This document shows positions 20,728 through 29,726 of a DNA stretch of 64,000 nt, piece by piece (positions within the stretch are counted from its first letter, which is position 1; each line of letters starts with the position of its first letter). The DNA lies in assembly GCF_000472505.1 (NCBI RefSeq), contig NZ_AWZR01000001.1, positions 177,693-241,692 of the forward strand, read 5' to 3'. The notes beneath the pieces are model-generated. The model was not told the origin of the DNA. It did not search any database and saw nothing but the letters and a program-made list of their open reading frames with translations. This DNA comes from Luteimonas sp. J29. GTDB lineage: Bacteria > Pseudomonadota > Gammaproteobacteria > Xanthomonadales > Xanthomonadaceae. The translations under genes and the position numbers were made by a program.

Positions 20728-22446
20728 CTACCTCCGCGCCTGCAGCAGCTCCCGCAGCTCCGCCTTGTCCGCCTCGTCCAGGCCGCCGCCGCGCTGCTTC
20801 TCCCGCAGCTCGTCGATGCGCTGGTCGATGGTCTGCCGGTCGAGCTGGGCGATGGCGTCGAGGAATTCCTCGCGCCAGGTGCTGCTGTCGCCAGGCAGGT
20901 CCTGGCTGGCCAGCTTCTGCAGCGCCGCGCCTTCCTCGCGGTCGGCGAAATGCTCGAGCAGGGCGCCGGTGGTGATCTCCGGGCGCGTGCTGACCAGCGC
21001 GATCAGCTCGGTGAGCAGGTCGATGCCCGGCTGGCGCAGGCCGACGAACCGGTACGGCGGCGCCAGCTCCAGCGCCAGCGACGGCTGCTGCAGCAGCAGC
21101 GCGATCGCGCTGCGCACCATGCTCCGCCGCGGCGGCGCCAGCGGCCGGCTGCCGCGGCCGCGCACCGGCGCGGACGGCGCCGCGGCGGGCTTCGCCTGCA
21201 GGCCGGTGATGTCCGCCAGCCGCTGCTGCATCAGGTCGCCGAAGGCGCCGTCGGGGATCTGCGCCAGCAGCGGCCGCGCGCGTTCGGCCAGGCGCGCGCG
21301 GCCGTCGAGCGTGGACAGGGACACGCCCTCGGACAGGGTGTCGAAGAAGAACCGGGAGAGCGGCGTCGCCTGCTGCAGCCGCGCCTCGAATCCTTCCGCG
21401 CCCTCGCGGCGCACGATGCTGTCCGGGTCCTCGCCGTCGGGCAGGAACAGGAAGAACGCCTGGCGGCCGTCGCGCATGCGCGGCAGCACCGACTCCACCG
21501 CCTTCCACGCCGCGGAGCGCCCGGCGCGGTCGCCGTCGAAGCAGAAGTACACGTCGGGCGCGTTGCGGAACAGCAGCTCGGCGTGGTCGGGCGTGGTCGC
21601 GGTGCCGAGCGTCGCCACGGCCTGCGCCACGCCGTGTTCGAACAGCGCGACCACGTCCATGTAGCCCTCGACCACCACCAGCCGCGCGATCTTCTGGTTG
21701 GCCTGGCGCACCTGCCACAGCCCGTACAGCTCGCGGCCCTTGTGGAACAGCGGCGTCTCGGGCGAGTTGAGGTACTTGGGGCTGTCCTCCTTGCGCAGCA
21801 CCCGGCCGCCGAAGGCGATCACGCGCCCGCGCCGGTCGTGGATCGGGAACATCACCCGGTCGCGGAACTTGTCGTACACGTGGCCGCGATCGTTCTTCGA
21901 CAGCAGCCCGGCGCGCTCGAGCAGGTGCAGGCGGCGCGGGTCGGTGCCGAGCGCGTCCTTCAGCGCCGAGAAGCCTTCCGGCGCGTAGCCGATCCCGAAC
22001 TGCGCGCGCACCGCCTCGCCCACGCCGCGTTCGTCGAGGTAGGCGCGCGCGCGGTCGCTGCCGGCCAGCTGGCGCTGGAAATAGCGCGCCGCCGCCTCCA
22101 GCGCGTTGTACAGGTCCAGGCTCTCGGGGTTGGCGTTGCGCTGGCGGGTCTCGCGCGGCACTTCGAGGCCGGCCTTGCGCGCCAGTTCGTCCACGGCGTC
22201 GAGGAACTCGAGCCGGTCGTACTGCATCAGGAACGAGATCGCGGTGCCGTGCGCGCCGCAGCCGAAGCAGTGGTAGAACTGCTTGGTCGGCGAGACCGTG
22301 AACGAGGGCGAGCGCTCGTCGTGGAACGGGCAGCGCGCCGAGTACTCGCGGCCCTGGCGCTTGAGCGGCACGCGGGCCTGGATCACCTCGACGATGTCGG
22401 TGCGCGCGAGCAGCTCGTCGATGAAGGCGTCGGGGATGCGCGCCAC
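20728..22446 (-). CDS. dnaG: DNA primase
   Basis: The 572-residue primase makes RNA primers for replication. The CHC2 zinc site is C39, H42, C60 and C63 (ARCPFHDERS and HCFGCG). The TOPRIM domain follows, with VVEGYMDVVAL near residue 263 and YFCFDGDRAGRSA near 300 holding the metal-binding acidic residues. The C-terminal part is the helicase-binding domain. The length is close to the E. coli 581 residues. In most gammaproteobacteria it sits between rpsU and rpoD; here three other genes lie between rpsU and dnaG, and rpoD is not downstream. Confidence 0.97.
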   Translation of the reverse strand: MARIPDAFIDELLARTDIVEVIQARVPLKRQGREYSARCPFHDERSPSFTVSPTKQFYHCFGCGAHGTAISFLMQYDRLEFLDAVDELARKAGLEVPRETRQRNANPESLDLYNALEAAARYFQRQLAGSDRARAYLDERGVGEAVRAQFGIGYAPEGFSALKDALGTDPRRLHLLERAGLLSKNDRGHVYDKFRDRVMFPIHDRRGRVIAFGGRVLRKEDSPKYLNSPETPLFHKGRELYGLWQVRQANQKIARLVVVEGYMDVVALFEHGVAQAVATLGTATTPDHAELLFRNAPDVYFCFDGDRAGRSAAWKAVESVLPRMRDGRQAFFLFLPDGEDPDSIVRREGAEGFEARLQQATPLSRFFFDTLSEGVSLSTLDGRARLAERARPLLAQIPDGAFGDLMQQRLADITGLQAKPAAAPSAPVRGRGSRPLAPPRRSMVRSAIALLLQQPSLALELAPPYRFVGLRQPGIDLLTELIALVSTRPEITTGALLEHFADREEGAALQKLASQDLPGDSSTWREEFLDAIAQLDRQTIDQRIDELREKQRGGGLDEADKAELRELLQARR

Positions 22447-22583
22447 CGCTCAGGCCCTCCGCGCGCGCGCGCGGCCGTGCGTGACGCCGCCCGGGGCGGC
22501 GCCGCTGCAGCGGTCGGGTGCGTCTGGGGTCCGGGACACCGCGCCATGATCGCATCCCCGGCGCGGGGCGGGGACGGGCCGGC

Positions 22584-23468
22584 TCAGGCCGGGCCCGCGC
22601 CAGCGGCCTTGCGGGCTTCGCGCCGCGCGTCCACCCGTTCGTCGATCAGCGCCGTCACCATGGCGCCGGCGAAGAACACCACCGCCGCGTAGTACATCCA
22701 CACCAGCAGGATCACCAGGGTGCCCATCGAGCCGTAGGCGCTGCCGGGCGCGGCGTGGGCGATGTACAGGCCGATGGCCCAGCGCCCGACCACGAACAGC
22801 AACGAGGTGATCGCGCCGCCGAGGAACGCCTGGCGCCAGCCCACGCGCCGGTCCGGGAGGAAGTGGTACATCAGGGCGAAGGCCAGCGAGTACAGCGCCA
22901 GTGCGGCCAGGTTGCCCAGCACCGGCAGGGTCGGCGAACCGGCGAACAGCACCTCCAGCGTCGTGGTCAGCGCCGCCGAGACCACCAGCAGGAAGCCCAG
23001 CGCGAGCACCACGCCGAACGAGAACACCCGCTTGCGCAGCCAGGCCTGCAGGCCGAGCCGGCGCGCGTCGGTGCGGAACACCAGGTTGAGCGTGGTCTGC
23101 AGCCGCGCGAACACCGCGGTCGCGCCGGCGAACAGCAGCAGGGTGCTCCACAGGCCGGCCAGCGAACCCACGTCCGGCCGCGCCCGGGCGTTGCGCAGCA
23201 CGGTGGCCGCGACCTCCTGCGCGCCAGTGCCGGCCAGCGCGCCGAGCTGCGCCATCAGCTCCTCCTGCGCGGCCGGGTACAGCGACGCGCCCAGCCACAG
23301 CAGCAGCACCAGCAGCGGCGCCAGCGAGAGCAGGGCGAAGAACGCCAGCGAGGCGGCGTGGGTGAGGATGTCGATCTCGACGAAACGGCGCGCGAACTGG
23401 ACCGGCGGCGTCCGCTGCAGGCGGTCGATGCGGGCTTGGAGCGTCGGAGGCAGGCGCATCCCGGGCAT
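22584..23468 (-). CDS. YihY/BrkB family inner-membrane protein
   Basis: The 294-residue protein shows six hydrophobic helices and the family features: an N-terminal cytoplasmic arm, LAFFALLSLAPLLVLLL near residue 45, and VILLVWMYYAAVVFFAGAMVTALI near residue 265, followed by a basic tail. The family was once called ribonuclease BN, which is now known to be wrong; the function remains unclear. It lies 27 bases after the GNAT gene and 137 bases before dnaG on the same strand. Confidence 0.9.
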   Translation of the reverse strand: MPGMRLPPTLQARIDRLQRTPPVQFARRFVEIDILTHAASLAFFALLSLAPLLVLLLWLGASLYPAAQEELMAQLGALAGTGAQEVAATVLRNARARPDVGSLAGLWSTLLLFAGATAVFARLQTTLNLVFRTDARRLGLQAWLRKRVFSFGVVLALGFLLVVSAALTTTLEVLFAGSPTLPVLGNLAALALYSLAFALMYHFLPDRRVGWRQAFLGGAITSLLFVVGRWAIGLYIAHAAPGSAYGSMGTLVILLVWMYYAAVVFFAGAMVTALIDERVDARREARKAAGAGPA

Positions 23469-23495
23469 GGTCGGGGTCCCGGCGTCGCGGCGGCG

Positions 23496-23996
23496 TCAGC
23501 GGCCCGCGTCGGCGGCGGCCAGCCGCGCCAGCGCCTCGCCGGCCACGCGCTGGGTGGTCCAGCCGTCCATGCCGACCGCGCCGAGGCTGCGGTAGAAGGC
23601 GATCGCCGGGGCGTTCCAGTCCAGCACCGCCCACTCGAAGCGACCGCAGCCGCGTTCCACGGCCAGCCGCGCGAGGTGGACCATCAGCCGCCGCCCGATG
23701 CCGAGGCCGCGGAAGCGCGGCTCGACGAACAGGTCTTCCAGGTACAGGCCGGGCCTGGCCAGGAAGGTGGAATAGGTGTGGAAGAACAGGGCGAAGCCGG
23801 CGACCGCGCCGTCGACCTCGGCCATCACCACCTCGGCGCAGGGCGCGGGTCCGAACAGGGTGTCGGCGAGCCTGTCCTCGTCGGCTTCGACCTCGTGGGC
23901 GAGCCGCTCGTACTCGGCCAGCGCGCGGATCAGCTCGAGGATCCTGGGCACGTCCCCGCGATGCGCGGGGCGCAGGACGATGTGGGGAGTCTGCAT
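23496..23996 (-). CDS. GNAT family N-acetyltransferase
   Basis: The 166-residue protein has the complete GNAT fold, with LYLEDLFVEPRFRGLGIGRRLMVHLA (about residues 84-109) containing the acetyl-CoA pyrophosphate loop RFRGLGIG, and WAVLDWNAPAIAFYRSLGA as motif B. This arrangement resembles the diamine (spermidine/thialysine) acetyltransferase branch, but the substrate is unproven. The ATG at 23996 fits the conserved start; the frame is open further upstream only because of high GC. Confidence 0.88.
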   Translation of the reverse strand: MQTPHIVLRPAHRGDVPRILELIRALAEYERLAHEVEADEDRLADTLFGPAPCAEVVMAEVDGAVAGFALFFHTYSTFLARPGLYLEDLFVEPRFRGLGIGRRLMVHLARLAVERGCGRFEWAVLDWNAPAIAFYRSLGAVGMDGWTTQRVAGEALARLAAADAGR

Positions 23997-24070
23997 CCGC
24001 GCGATTGTGCGGCATCGGCGTCCGGTCGCGCGTCCCGGGCCGGGATGCCGCCCTGCCGCGACGGCGCCGA

Positions 24071-24092
24071 AGGGCCCTGGCGCCAGGGCCCT
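24071..24092. repeat. 22-bp perfect palindrome
   Basis: The sequence AGGGCCCTGGC (24071-24081) is followed immediately by its exact reverse complement (24082-24092). There is no T-run on either side, so it is not a canonical terminator. It may be a regulator-binding site or a cruciform-forming element. Confidence 0.6.
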
Positions 24093-24249
24093 GGAGGGTG
24101 CTCCCTCCGGTCGGACGTCCTGCCCGGGCCGCGGCCGGGGCATGTCCCCGTACCGCTTGCATCCCCCCGGGCCGCGTCGCTGCCGAACACGGCGCGGGAT
24201 GCGTGGCTTCGATGGCAGGAACGGCCGGTTCCCGCCCCGCGAGGCTGCC

Positions 24250-24335
24250 GTAGGAGCGGCTTCAGCCGCGACCAGGAAGGCGTCAGCCGTCCGGATATCC
24301 GGGCGCGCCGGTCGCGGCTGAAGCCGCTCCTGCAG
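24250..24335. repeat. REPIN (inverted REP pair)
   Basis: A REP motif GTAGGAGCGGCTTCAGCCGC at 24250 faces its inverted copy ending at 24335, with about 36 bases between. Each half also folds on itself (GCGGCT/AGCCGC). The 86-base unit matches the doublets at 55521-55610 and 56774-56862 in ends and size. Confidence 0.85.
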
Positions 24336-24361
24336 GGGGGCGCGGAAGCGGCAGGGCGGGC

Positions 24362-24808
24362 TCAGCCCGCCAGCGCCTTCTTCACCAGGGCCGAGACCTG
24401 GCCCATGTCGGCGCGGCCGGCCAGCTTCGGCTTGAGCACGCCCATCAGCTTGCCCATGTCGGCCGGGCCGCTGGCGCCGGTGGCGGCGATGGCCGCGTCG
24501 ATCTCGGCCTGGATCTCGGCCTCGCCCAGCTTCTCGGGCAGGTAGGCCTCGATCACCGCGATCTCGGCGCGCTCGATCGCGGCCAGGTCCTCGCGCCCGG
24601 CGGCGGCGTACTGGCTCACCGAATCCTTGCGCTGCTTGACCATCTTCTCCAGCACCGCCAGCACGGCCGCGTCGTCGAGCTGGATGCGCTCGTCCACCTC
24701 GCGCTGCTTGATCGCGGCGTTGATCAGGCGGATCACGCCCAGGCGCTCCTTCTCGCCGGCCTTCATCGCGGCCTTCATGTCGTCGGTCAGTCGCTGCTTG
24801 AGGGACAT
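24362..24808 (-). CDS. yqeY: GatB/YqeY domain-containing protein
   Basis: The 148-residue protein is a stand-alone GatB/YqeY domain, a helical tRNA-binding-like module also found at the end of GatB. It begins MSLKQRLTDDMKAAMKAGEKERLGVIRLI, shows KQRKDSVSQYAAAGREDLA near residue 65 and YLPEKL near 95, and ends DMGQVSALVKKALAG, all typical. Its biochemical role is unknown. It lies 97 bases downstream of rpsU with a terminator between, so it may be expressed by read-through. The ATG at 24808 is chosen because upstream codons cross the terminator. Confidence 0.93.
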   Translation of the reverse strand: MSLKQRLTDDMKAAMKAGEKERLGVIRLINAAIKQREVDERIQLDDAAVLAVLEKMVKQRKDSVSQYAAAGREDLAAIERAEIAVIEAYLPEKLGEAEIQAEIDAAIAATGASGPADMGKLMGVLKPKLAGRADMGQVSALVKKALAG

Positions 24809-24854
24809 GCTGCTCTCCGGTGCGGATTGCGGAAGTTCAGTGGGGCAGAAACAC

Positions 24855-24886
24855 AAAAAGCCGGCCACGCTCGCGCGTGCCGGCTT
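24855..24886 (-). terminator. Rho-independent terminator after rpsU
   Basis: Read on the minus strand, AAGCCGGC pairs with GCCGGCTT (24858-24865 with 24879-24886), an inner ACGC/GCGT pair extends the stem past one bulged base, and a run of five T residues follows. It lies 20 bases past the rpsU stop and would let S21 be made in excess over the downstream genes. Confidence 0.8.
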
Positions 24887-24905
24887 ACGGTGGTGCCACG
24901 GCGGC

Positions 24906-25121
24906 TCAGTACAGGCGCTGGCGCTTGGTGACGTCGCGCGCGACGCGGCGCGCCTGGCGCTTCACCGCGGCCGCGGCCTTGCGCTTGCGCTCCTGGGTCG
25001 GCTTCTCGTAGTACTCGCGCTTGCGGGTCTCGGCGAGCACGCCGGCCTTCTCGCAGGTGCGCTTGAAGCGACGCAGGGCAAACTCGAACGGCTCGTTTTC
25101 GCGGACTTTGACGCTGGGCAT
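24906..25121 (-). CDS. rpsU: 30S ribosomal protein S21
   Basis: The 71-residue protein starts [21 protein letters not shown] and ends in a strongly basic tail ([16 protein letters not shown]), which is the S21 family throughout its length. S21 helps the 30S subunit bind mRNA at initiation. It is divergent from tsaD across a 139-base gap, the classic gammaproteobacterial arrangement, and is first in the group that includes dnaG. Confidence 0.98.
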   Translation of the reverse strand: MPSVKVRENEPFEFALRRFKRTCEKAGVLAETRKREYYEKPTQERKRKAAAAVKRQARRVARDVTKRQRLY

Positions 25122-25260
25122 GGGAATCTCGGTTCCTGGGTCACCGGCCGGCGGCCGGGCTGGGGCGAACGGATCGTTCGCTTGCGCCTGGTCCCCTGAC
25201 CGGGCGAGCCGCGTATGATAACTGCCTGACTTGCAACGGCGCAAGCCGCCTCCCGCCCCC

Positions 25261-26298
25261 ATGAAGGTCCTCGGCATCGAATCGAGCTGCGACGAGACCG
25301 GCGTGGCCGTCTACGACACGGCCCTGCCCGGCGCGGCCGGCCTGCGCGCCCACGCGGTCTACAGCCAGGTGGCCCTGCACGCCGGCTACGGCGGGGTGGT
25401 GCCCGAGCTGGCCAGCCGCGACCACGTCCGCAAGCTGCTGCCCCTGGTCCGCCAGACCCTGTCCGGGGCCGGACTGGGGGTGGGCGACCTCGACGGGGTG
25501 GCCTACACCGCCGGCCCCGGCCTGGTCGGGGCCCTGCTGGTGGGCGCGGCGGTGGCCCGGTCCCTGGCCTGGGCGCTGGAGGTGCCGGCGATCGGGGTCC
25601 ACCACATGGAGGGCCACCTGCTGGCCCCGCTGATGGAGGACGACCCCCCGGTCCCGCCGTTCGTGGCCCTGCTGGTGTCCGGCGGCCACACCCAGCTGGT
25701 GGCCGTGGACGGGATCGGCCGCTACCGGCTGCTGGGCGAGACCCTGGACGACGCCGCCGGCGAGGCCTTCGACAAGACCGCCAAGCTCATGGGCCTGCCC
25801 TACCCGGGCGGTCCCCAGCTGGCCGCGCTGGCCGAACAGGGCCGGGCCGGGGCCTACCGCTTCTCGCGCCCGATGACCGACCGCCCCGGCCTGGACTTCA
25901 GCTTCAGCGGGCTCAAGACCCAGGTGCTGCTGGCCTGGCAGCAGTCCGACCGGTCGGCGCAGACCCGGGCCGACATCGCGCGCGGCTTCGAGGACGCGGT
26001 GGTCGAAACCCTGGCGATCAAGTGCGAGCGCGCGCTGGACGCGGCCGGCAGCGACGTGATCGTGGTGTCCGGCGGCGTCGGCGCCAACCGCCGCCTGCGC
26101 GCGCGGCTGCAGGAGATGGCCGCGGCCCGCGGCGGCCGCGCCTGCTTCCCGCGCCCGGCGCTGTGCACCGACAACGGCGCCATGATCGCCTTCGCCGGCG
26201 CGCTGCGCCTGGCCGCCGGCCAGCACGACGGCCTGGAGATCAACGCCGTGCCGCGCTGGGACATGGCCACGCTGCCGCCGGTGGCCGCGGCCGCGTGA
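25261..26298 (+). CDS. tsaD: tRNA N6-adenosine threonylcarbamoyltransferase TsaD
   Basis: This 345-residue enzyme transfers threonylcarbamoyl to A37 of ANN-decoding tRNAs, together with TsaB, TsaC and TsaE. It begins [19 protein letters not shown], carries the iron-binding HHMEGHL near residue 113, and has [15 protein letters not shown] and VSGGHTQLV as nucleotide-binding segments, plus [10 protein letters not shown] and CTDNGAMIA near the C-terminus. I chose the ATG at 25261, which fits the family start, rather than an upstream frame opening. It is divergent from rpsU and followed by folB after 74 bases. Confidence 0.98.
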   Translation: MKVLGIESSCDETGVAVYDTALPGAAGLRAHAVYSQVALHAGYGGVVPELASRDHVRKLLPLVRQTLSGAGLGVGDLDGVAYTAGPGLVGALLVGAAVARSLAWALEVPAIGVHHMEGHLLAPLMEDDPPVPPFVALLVSGGHTQLVAVDGIGRYRLLGETLDDAAGEAFDKTAKLMGLPYPGGPQLAALAEQGRAGAYRFSRPMTDRPGLDFSFSGLKTQVLLAWQQSDRSAQTRADIARGFEDAVVETLAIKCERALDAAGSDVIVVSGGVGANRRLRARLQEMAAARGGRACFPRPALCTDNGAMIAFAGALRLAAGQHDGLEINAVPRWDMATLPPVAAAA

Positions 26299-26372
26299 GC
26301 GCACGCAACGCGCCGACGCGCCCTGCGGACCGGTTTCCCTCCACCACGCCGACCTCGGCGACAATGCCCGCC

Positions 26373-26741
26373 ATGGACAAGGTTTTCATCGAGGGCCTCG
26401 AGATCGACGCCCTGATCGGGATCTACGACTGGGAGCGGCGGATCCGCCAGACCCTGGTGTTCGACCTCGAGATGGCGTTCGACAACCGCGTGCCCGCCGC
26501 CAGCGACGACATCGCCCGCACGCTCGACTACAAGGCGGTGAGCAAGCGCCTGATCGAGTACGTCTCGCAGTCGGACTTCGGCCTGGTCGAGACCCTGGCC
26601 GAGCGCTGCGCGCGGATCGTGATGGAGGAGTTCAACGTGCCCTGGTTACGATTGAAGCTCAGCAAGCCGGGTGCGGTGCGCGGCGCGCGCGCGGTCGGCG
26701 TCATCATCGAACGCGGCGACGCGCCACACGGGAACGGATAG
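26373..26741 (+). CDS. folB: Dihydroneopterin aldolase
   Basis: The 122-residue enzyme cleaves 7,8-dihydroneopterin to the hydroxymethyl pterin used by FolK. The family start MDKVFIEGLEIDALIGIYDWER is intact, and the later motifs DYKAVSKRLIEYV and VETLAERCARIV, with the active-site Glu, and the C-terminal LSKPGAVRGARAVGV are present. An ATG three codons upstream (26364) is possible, but MDKVF matches the family better. folK lies 1.3 kb downstream on the same strand, after the MscS gene. Confidence 0.95.
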   Translation: MDKVFIEGLEIDALIGIYDWERRIRQTLVFDLEMAFDNRVPAASDDIARTLDYKAVSKRLIEYVSQSDFGLVETLAERCARIVMEEFNVPWLRLKLSKPGAVRGARAVGVIIERGDAPHGNG

Positions 26742-28010
26742 TTGCAGCCACACCTCGAATACCTGCGCACGGCGCTCGCGCCGTACCCCTGGGCCTACAC
26801 CCTGGCCGTGGTCGCGGCGCTGCTGCTGGCGGCGTGGCTGGCCAACTGGGTCACCAAGCGGATCCTGCTGCGCGGCATCCAGCGCCTGCTGGCCGCCACC
26901 GCGGCGCGCGGCGAGGCCGAGGGCCGCCAGGTGCGGATGCGGGTGATCCCGCGCCTGGCCAACGTGGTGCCGGCGATCGTGATCGCGGTCGGCGTGGGCA
27001 TGGTGCCGGACCTGCCGCCGCAGCTGGCCACGGTGCTGCGTTCGCTGTGCCAGGCCTTCATCGTGCTGACCCTCGCGCTGGCGGTGTCGCGCGCGCTGGA
27101 CGTGGCCAACGAGGTCTACGAGCGCCGTCCCGACGCGCGCAACCGGCCGATCAAGGGCTACCTGCAGGTGGCCAAGATCATCATGTTCGCGCTGGTCGCG
27201 ATCTCGATCGTGGCCACCCTGGCCGGGGTCCAGTTCCTGCACGTGCTCACCGGCCTGGGCGCCGCGACCGCGGTGCTGATGCTGATCTTCCAGGACACCA
27301 TCCTGTCGCTGGTGGCCAGCGTGCAGATCAGCAACGACGGCCGGGTGCGCATCGGCGACTGGATCGAGATGCCGTCGCAGAACGCCGACGGCGACGTGAT
27401 CGACATCGCCCTGCACACGGTGACGGTGCAGAACTGGGACAAGACCATCACCACGGTCCCGACCAAGAAGCTGATCAGCGAGTCGTTCAAGAACTGGCGC
27501 GGGATGAGCGAGTCGGGCGGGCGCCGGATCAAGCGCGCGCTGTACCTGGACCAGCGTTCGGTGCGCTTCCTCGACGACGAGGAGGTGGCGCGGATGCGCC
27601 GCTTCACGCTGATCGACGACTACCTCGACCGCAAGGCGGCCGAGCTGCGCGACTGGAACGCGCGCCTGGCCGAGCGCGGCGCCGAGCCGGTGAACCGGCG
27701 CCGGGTCACCAACCTCGGCACCTTCCGCGCCTACGTCGAGCAGTACCTGCGCCACCATCCGTCGATCCACCAGGGCATGACCCTGCTGGTGCGGCAGCTG
27801 CAGCCCACCGCCGAGGGCCTGCCGCTGGAGGTGTACTGCTTCACCAACGACGTGCGCTGGGCGGCGTACGAGGGCATCCAGTCGGACATCTTCGACCACC
27901 TGCTGGCGATCCTGCCCGAGTTCGACCTGCGCGTGTTCCAGAGCATGGGCGACGGTCCGCTGCAGGTCGACCTGCGCCGGGAGCAGGCCGTTCCCGCGCC
28001 CGCCGGCTGA
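26742..28010 (+). CDS. Mechanosensitive ion channel, MscS family (YbdG-like)
   Basis: The 422-residue protein has about four N-terminal helices, then the MscS pore and beta domain: GLGAATAVLMLIFQDTILSLVASVQI (about residues 168-193) followed by GDWIEMP and a WDKTITTVPTKKLISESFKNW stretch typical of the YbdG/MscM branch. A long cytoplasmic part of about 190 residues follows, with an insertion characteristic of that branch. It starts with TTG directly after the folB stop (TAGTTG), so translation is likely coupled. Such channels release solutes on hypo-osmotic shock. Confidence 0.9.
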   Translation: MQPHLEYLRTALAPYPWAYTLAVVAALLLAAWLANWVTKRILLRGIQRLLAATAARGEAEGRQVRMRVIPRLANVVPAIVIAVGVGMVPDLPPQLATVLRSLCQAFIVLTLALAVSRALDVANEVYERRPDARNRPIKGYLQVAKIIMFALVAISIVATLAGVQFLHVLTGLGAATAVLMLIFQDTILSLVASVQISNDGRVRIGDWIEMPSQNADGDVIDIALHTVTVQNWDKTITTVPTKKLISESFKNWRGMSESGGRRIKRALYLDQRSVRFLDDEEVARMRRFTLIDDYLDRKAAELRDWNARLAERGAEPVNRRRVTNLGTFRAYVEQYLRHHPSIHQGMTLLVRQLQPTAEGLPLEVYCFTNDVRWAAYEGIQSDIFDHLLAILPEFDLRVFQSMGDGPLQVDLRREQAVPAPAG

Positions 28011-28074
28011 GCCGCACGGCACTCGCCGCGCCGCGGCCGGATGCGCGATGATGTGCGCCCTCCCGGAGCGCGCC

Positions 28075-28587
28075 ATGCACACCGCCTACCTCAGCCTCGG
28101 CAGCAACCTCGAGCCCGGTCGGCACCTGCGCGCGGCGGTGCACGCGCTGCGCGAGCGCTTCCCCGGGGTGCGGGTGTCGCCGTTCTACCGCTTCCCGGCG
28201 GTGGGCTACGACGGGCCGGACTTCGTCAATGCCGCGGCGGTGCTCGAGACCGACCTCGACGCGCACGCGCTCAACGCCTGGCTGCACGCGCTCGAGGACG
28301 CGCACGGCCGCGACCGCAGCGGCCCGCGCTACAGCGACCGCACCCTCGACATCGACATCGTGCTGTTCGACGACCTGGTCGCCGAAGGCCCGGGCCCGGC
28401 CACGCCGACCGGCACCACGCCGGTGCTGCGGGTGCCGCGCGACGAGCTGCGCCACGCCTTCGTGCTCAAGCCGCTGGCCGACATCGCCCCGGACGCCCGC
28501 CACCCCGTGTCGGGCCAGCGCATCGGCGCGCTGTGGGCGGCACATCCCGACCACGACGTCGCGTTCGAGCCGGTCGCGCTGGCCTGA
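28075..28587 (+). CDS. folK: 6-hydroxymethyl-7,8-dihydropterin pyrophosphokinase
   Basis: The 170-residue enzyme transfers pyrophosphate from ATP to the pterin made by FolB. The start MHTAYLSLGSNLEPGRHL and the signature SGPRYSDRTLDIDIVLFDD (about residues 82-100, with the metal-binding Asp pair) are intact, and RVPRDELRHAFVLKPLADIAP closes the domain. The ATG at 28075 is favoured over one nine codons upstream because the family begins here. folB and the pteridine reductase nearby make this a small folate neighbourhood. Confidence 0.96.
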   Translation: MHTAYLSLGSNLEPGRHLRAAVHALRERFPGVRVSPFYRFPAVGYDGPDFVNAAAVLETDLDAHALNAWLHALEDAHGRDRSGPRYSDRTLDIDIVLFDDLVAEGPGPATPTGTTPVLRVPRDELRHAFVLKPLADIAPDARHPVSGQRIGALWAAHPDHDVAFEPVALA

Positions 28588-28715
28588 GGCCGCCGGGGGA
28601 CGCCGGCGGCCGGTCACATCCGCGCCGCCGGCCCCGTCGTGTCATGGCAATCCCGCCTTGCCGCCGCCGGCAAGCGGCGGCAGGATTCGACCGGCAAAGG
28701 GGAGGAGGACACGCC

Positions 28716-29546
28716 ATGTTCGACAAGGTTTCGCGCAGCTGGGAACTGGTCAAGGCCAGCGCTTCGGTGCTGCGATCGGACAAGGAGCTGATGCTGTTCC
28801 CGGTGATCTCCGGGCTCGTCACCCTCGTGGTCGCGGCCACCTTCCTGGTGCCGGCGATCGCGCTGAAGCTCTTCGCCAACGGCGTCGGCGTGGGCGGCGT
28901 GCTGCTGGGCTTCCTGTTCTACTTCGTCCAGTACAGCATCATCATCTTCTTCAACTGCGCCCTGGTGGGGGCGGCGATGATCCGGCTCGACGGCGGCGAT
29001 CCCACGCTGGCCGACGGCCTGCGCGCCGCGCGTGCGCGGCTCCCGTCGATCCTGGGCTACGCGGCGATCGCCGCCACGGTCGGCGTGCTGCTGCAGGGCC
29101 TGAAGAACAGGGACAACTTCCTGGTGCGGATCATGGCCGGCGCGCTCGGCGCGGCCTGGACCCTGGCCACCTTCCTGGTGGTGCCGGTGCTGGTCTCGCG
29201 CGACGTCGGCCCGATCGACGCGCTCAAGCAGAGCGTGGCCCTGCTCAAGCGCACCTGGGGCGAGAATGCGGTCGGCCAGGTGGGCATCGGCGCGGCATTC
29301 GCCGTGGTGAGCATCGGCATGCTGGTGCTCGGCCTCGCGCTGATGGGGCTCGCGGCCCAGGTGTCGGTGGCGCTGGGGGTCGCGGTGCTGGTGCTGTTCG
29401 TGGTCGCGCTGCTGCTGGTGGGCGTCTACCAGGCAGCGCTGAGCGGCATCTACTCCGCAGTCCTCTATCGCTACGCCGTCTCCCACGAAACGCCGGACGC
29501 CTTCCGCGGCGCGGATCTGGAGCACGCGTTCCTGCCGAAGGATTGA
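28716..29546 (+). CDS. DUF6159-like integral membrane protein
   Basis: The 276-residue protein starts MFDKVSRSWELVKASASVLRSDKELMLFPVISG, the recurring start of a family of six-helix membrane proteins annotated DUF6159. Hydrophobic helices lie at about residues 30-50, 62-85, 113-130, 145-165, 195-220 and 225-250. VGPIDALKQSVALLKRTWGEN is a conserved cytoplasmic loop. Its function is unknown. A very strong GGGGAGGAGGA site precedes the ATG. The 128 bases upstream appear to hold its promoter. Confidence 0.8.
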   Translation: MFDKVSRSWELVKASASVLRSDKELMLFPVISGLVTLVVAATFLVPAIALKLFANGVGVGGVLLGFLFYFVQYSIIIFFNCALVGAAMIRLDGGDPTLADGLRAARARLPSILGYAAIAATVGVLLQGLKNRDNFLVRIMAGALGAAWTLATFLVVPVLVSRDVGPIDALKQSVALLKRTWGENAVGQVGIGAAFAVVSIGMLVLGLALMGLAAQVSVALGVAVLVLFVVALLLVGVYQAALSGIYSAVLYRYAVSHETPDAFRGADLEHAFLPKD

Positions 29547-29552
29547 GGCTCT

Positions 29553-29708
29553 GGTCGCGGCTGAAGCCGCTCCTACAGAATGCGTGCGCCTTGTAGGAGC
29601 GGCTTCAGCCGCGACCCACGGAACCATCCACCCGTCCCCGGCTCCCCGAAGCCGCTCCCGCAACGCGACCCTGGACGTGTCCCTGTAGGAGCGGCGTCAG
29701 CCGCGACC
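29553..29708. repeat. REP cluster between convergent genes
   Basis: Two REP motifs face each other (29553-29578 and 29593-29616) with a 14-base spacer, forming a compact hairpin. A degenerate copy lies at 29649-29670 and a further REP variant (GTAGGAGCGGCGTCAGCCGC) at 29685-29708. They fill the gap between the ends of two convergent genes and may act as a bidirectional transcription end or mRNA 3' stabiliser. Confidence 0.85.
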
Positions 29709-29726
29709 CCAGGTGCCCACCACCCC

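Larger units (their letters stand above)
23997..24361. other. Intergenic gap with palindrome and REPIN
   Basis: No gene is supported in these 365 bases. The gap holds a 22-base perfect palindrome at 24071-24092 and a REP doublet at 24250-24335, listed separately. It lies between yqeY and the GNAT gene, both on the minus strand, so the repeats would be transcribed if the genes share a message. Confidence 0.7.
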
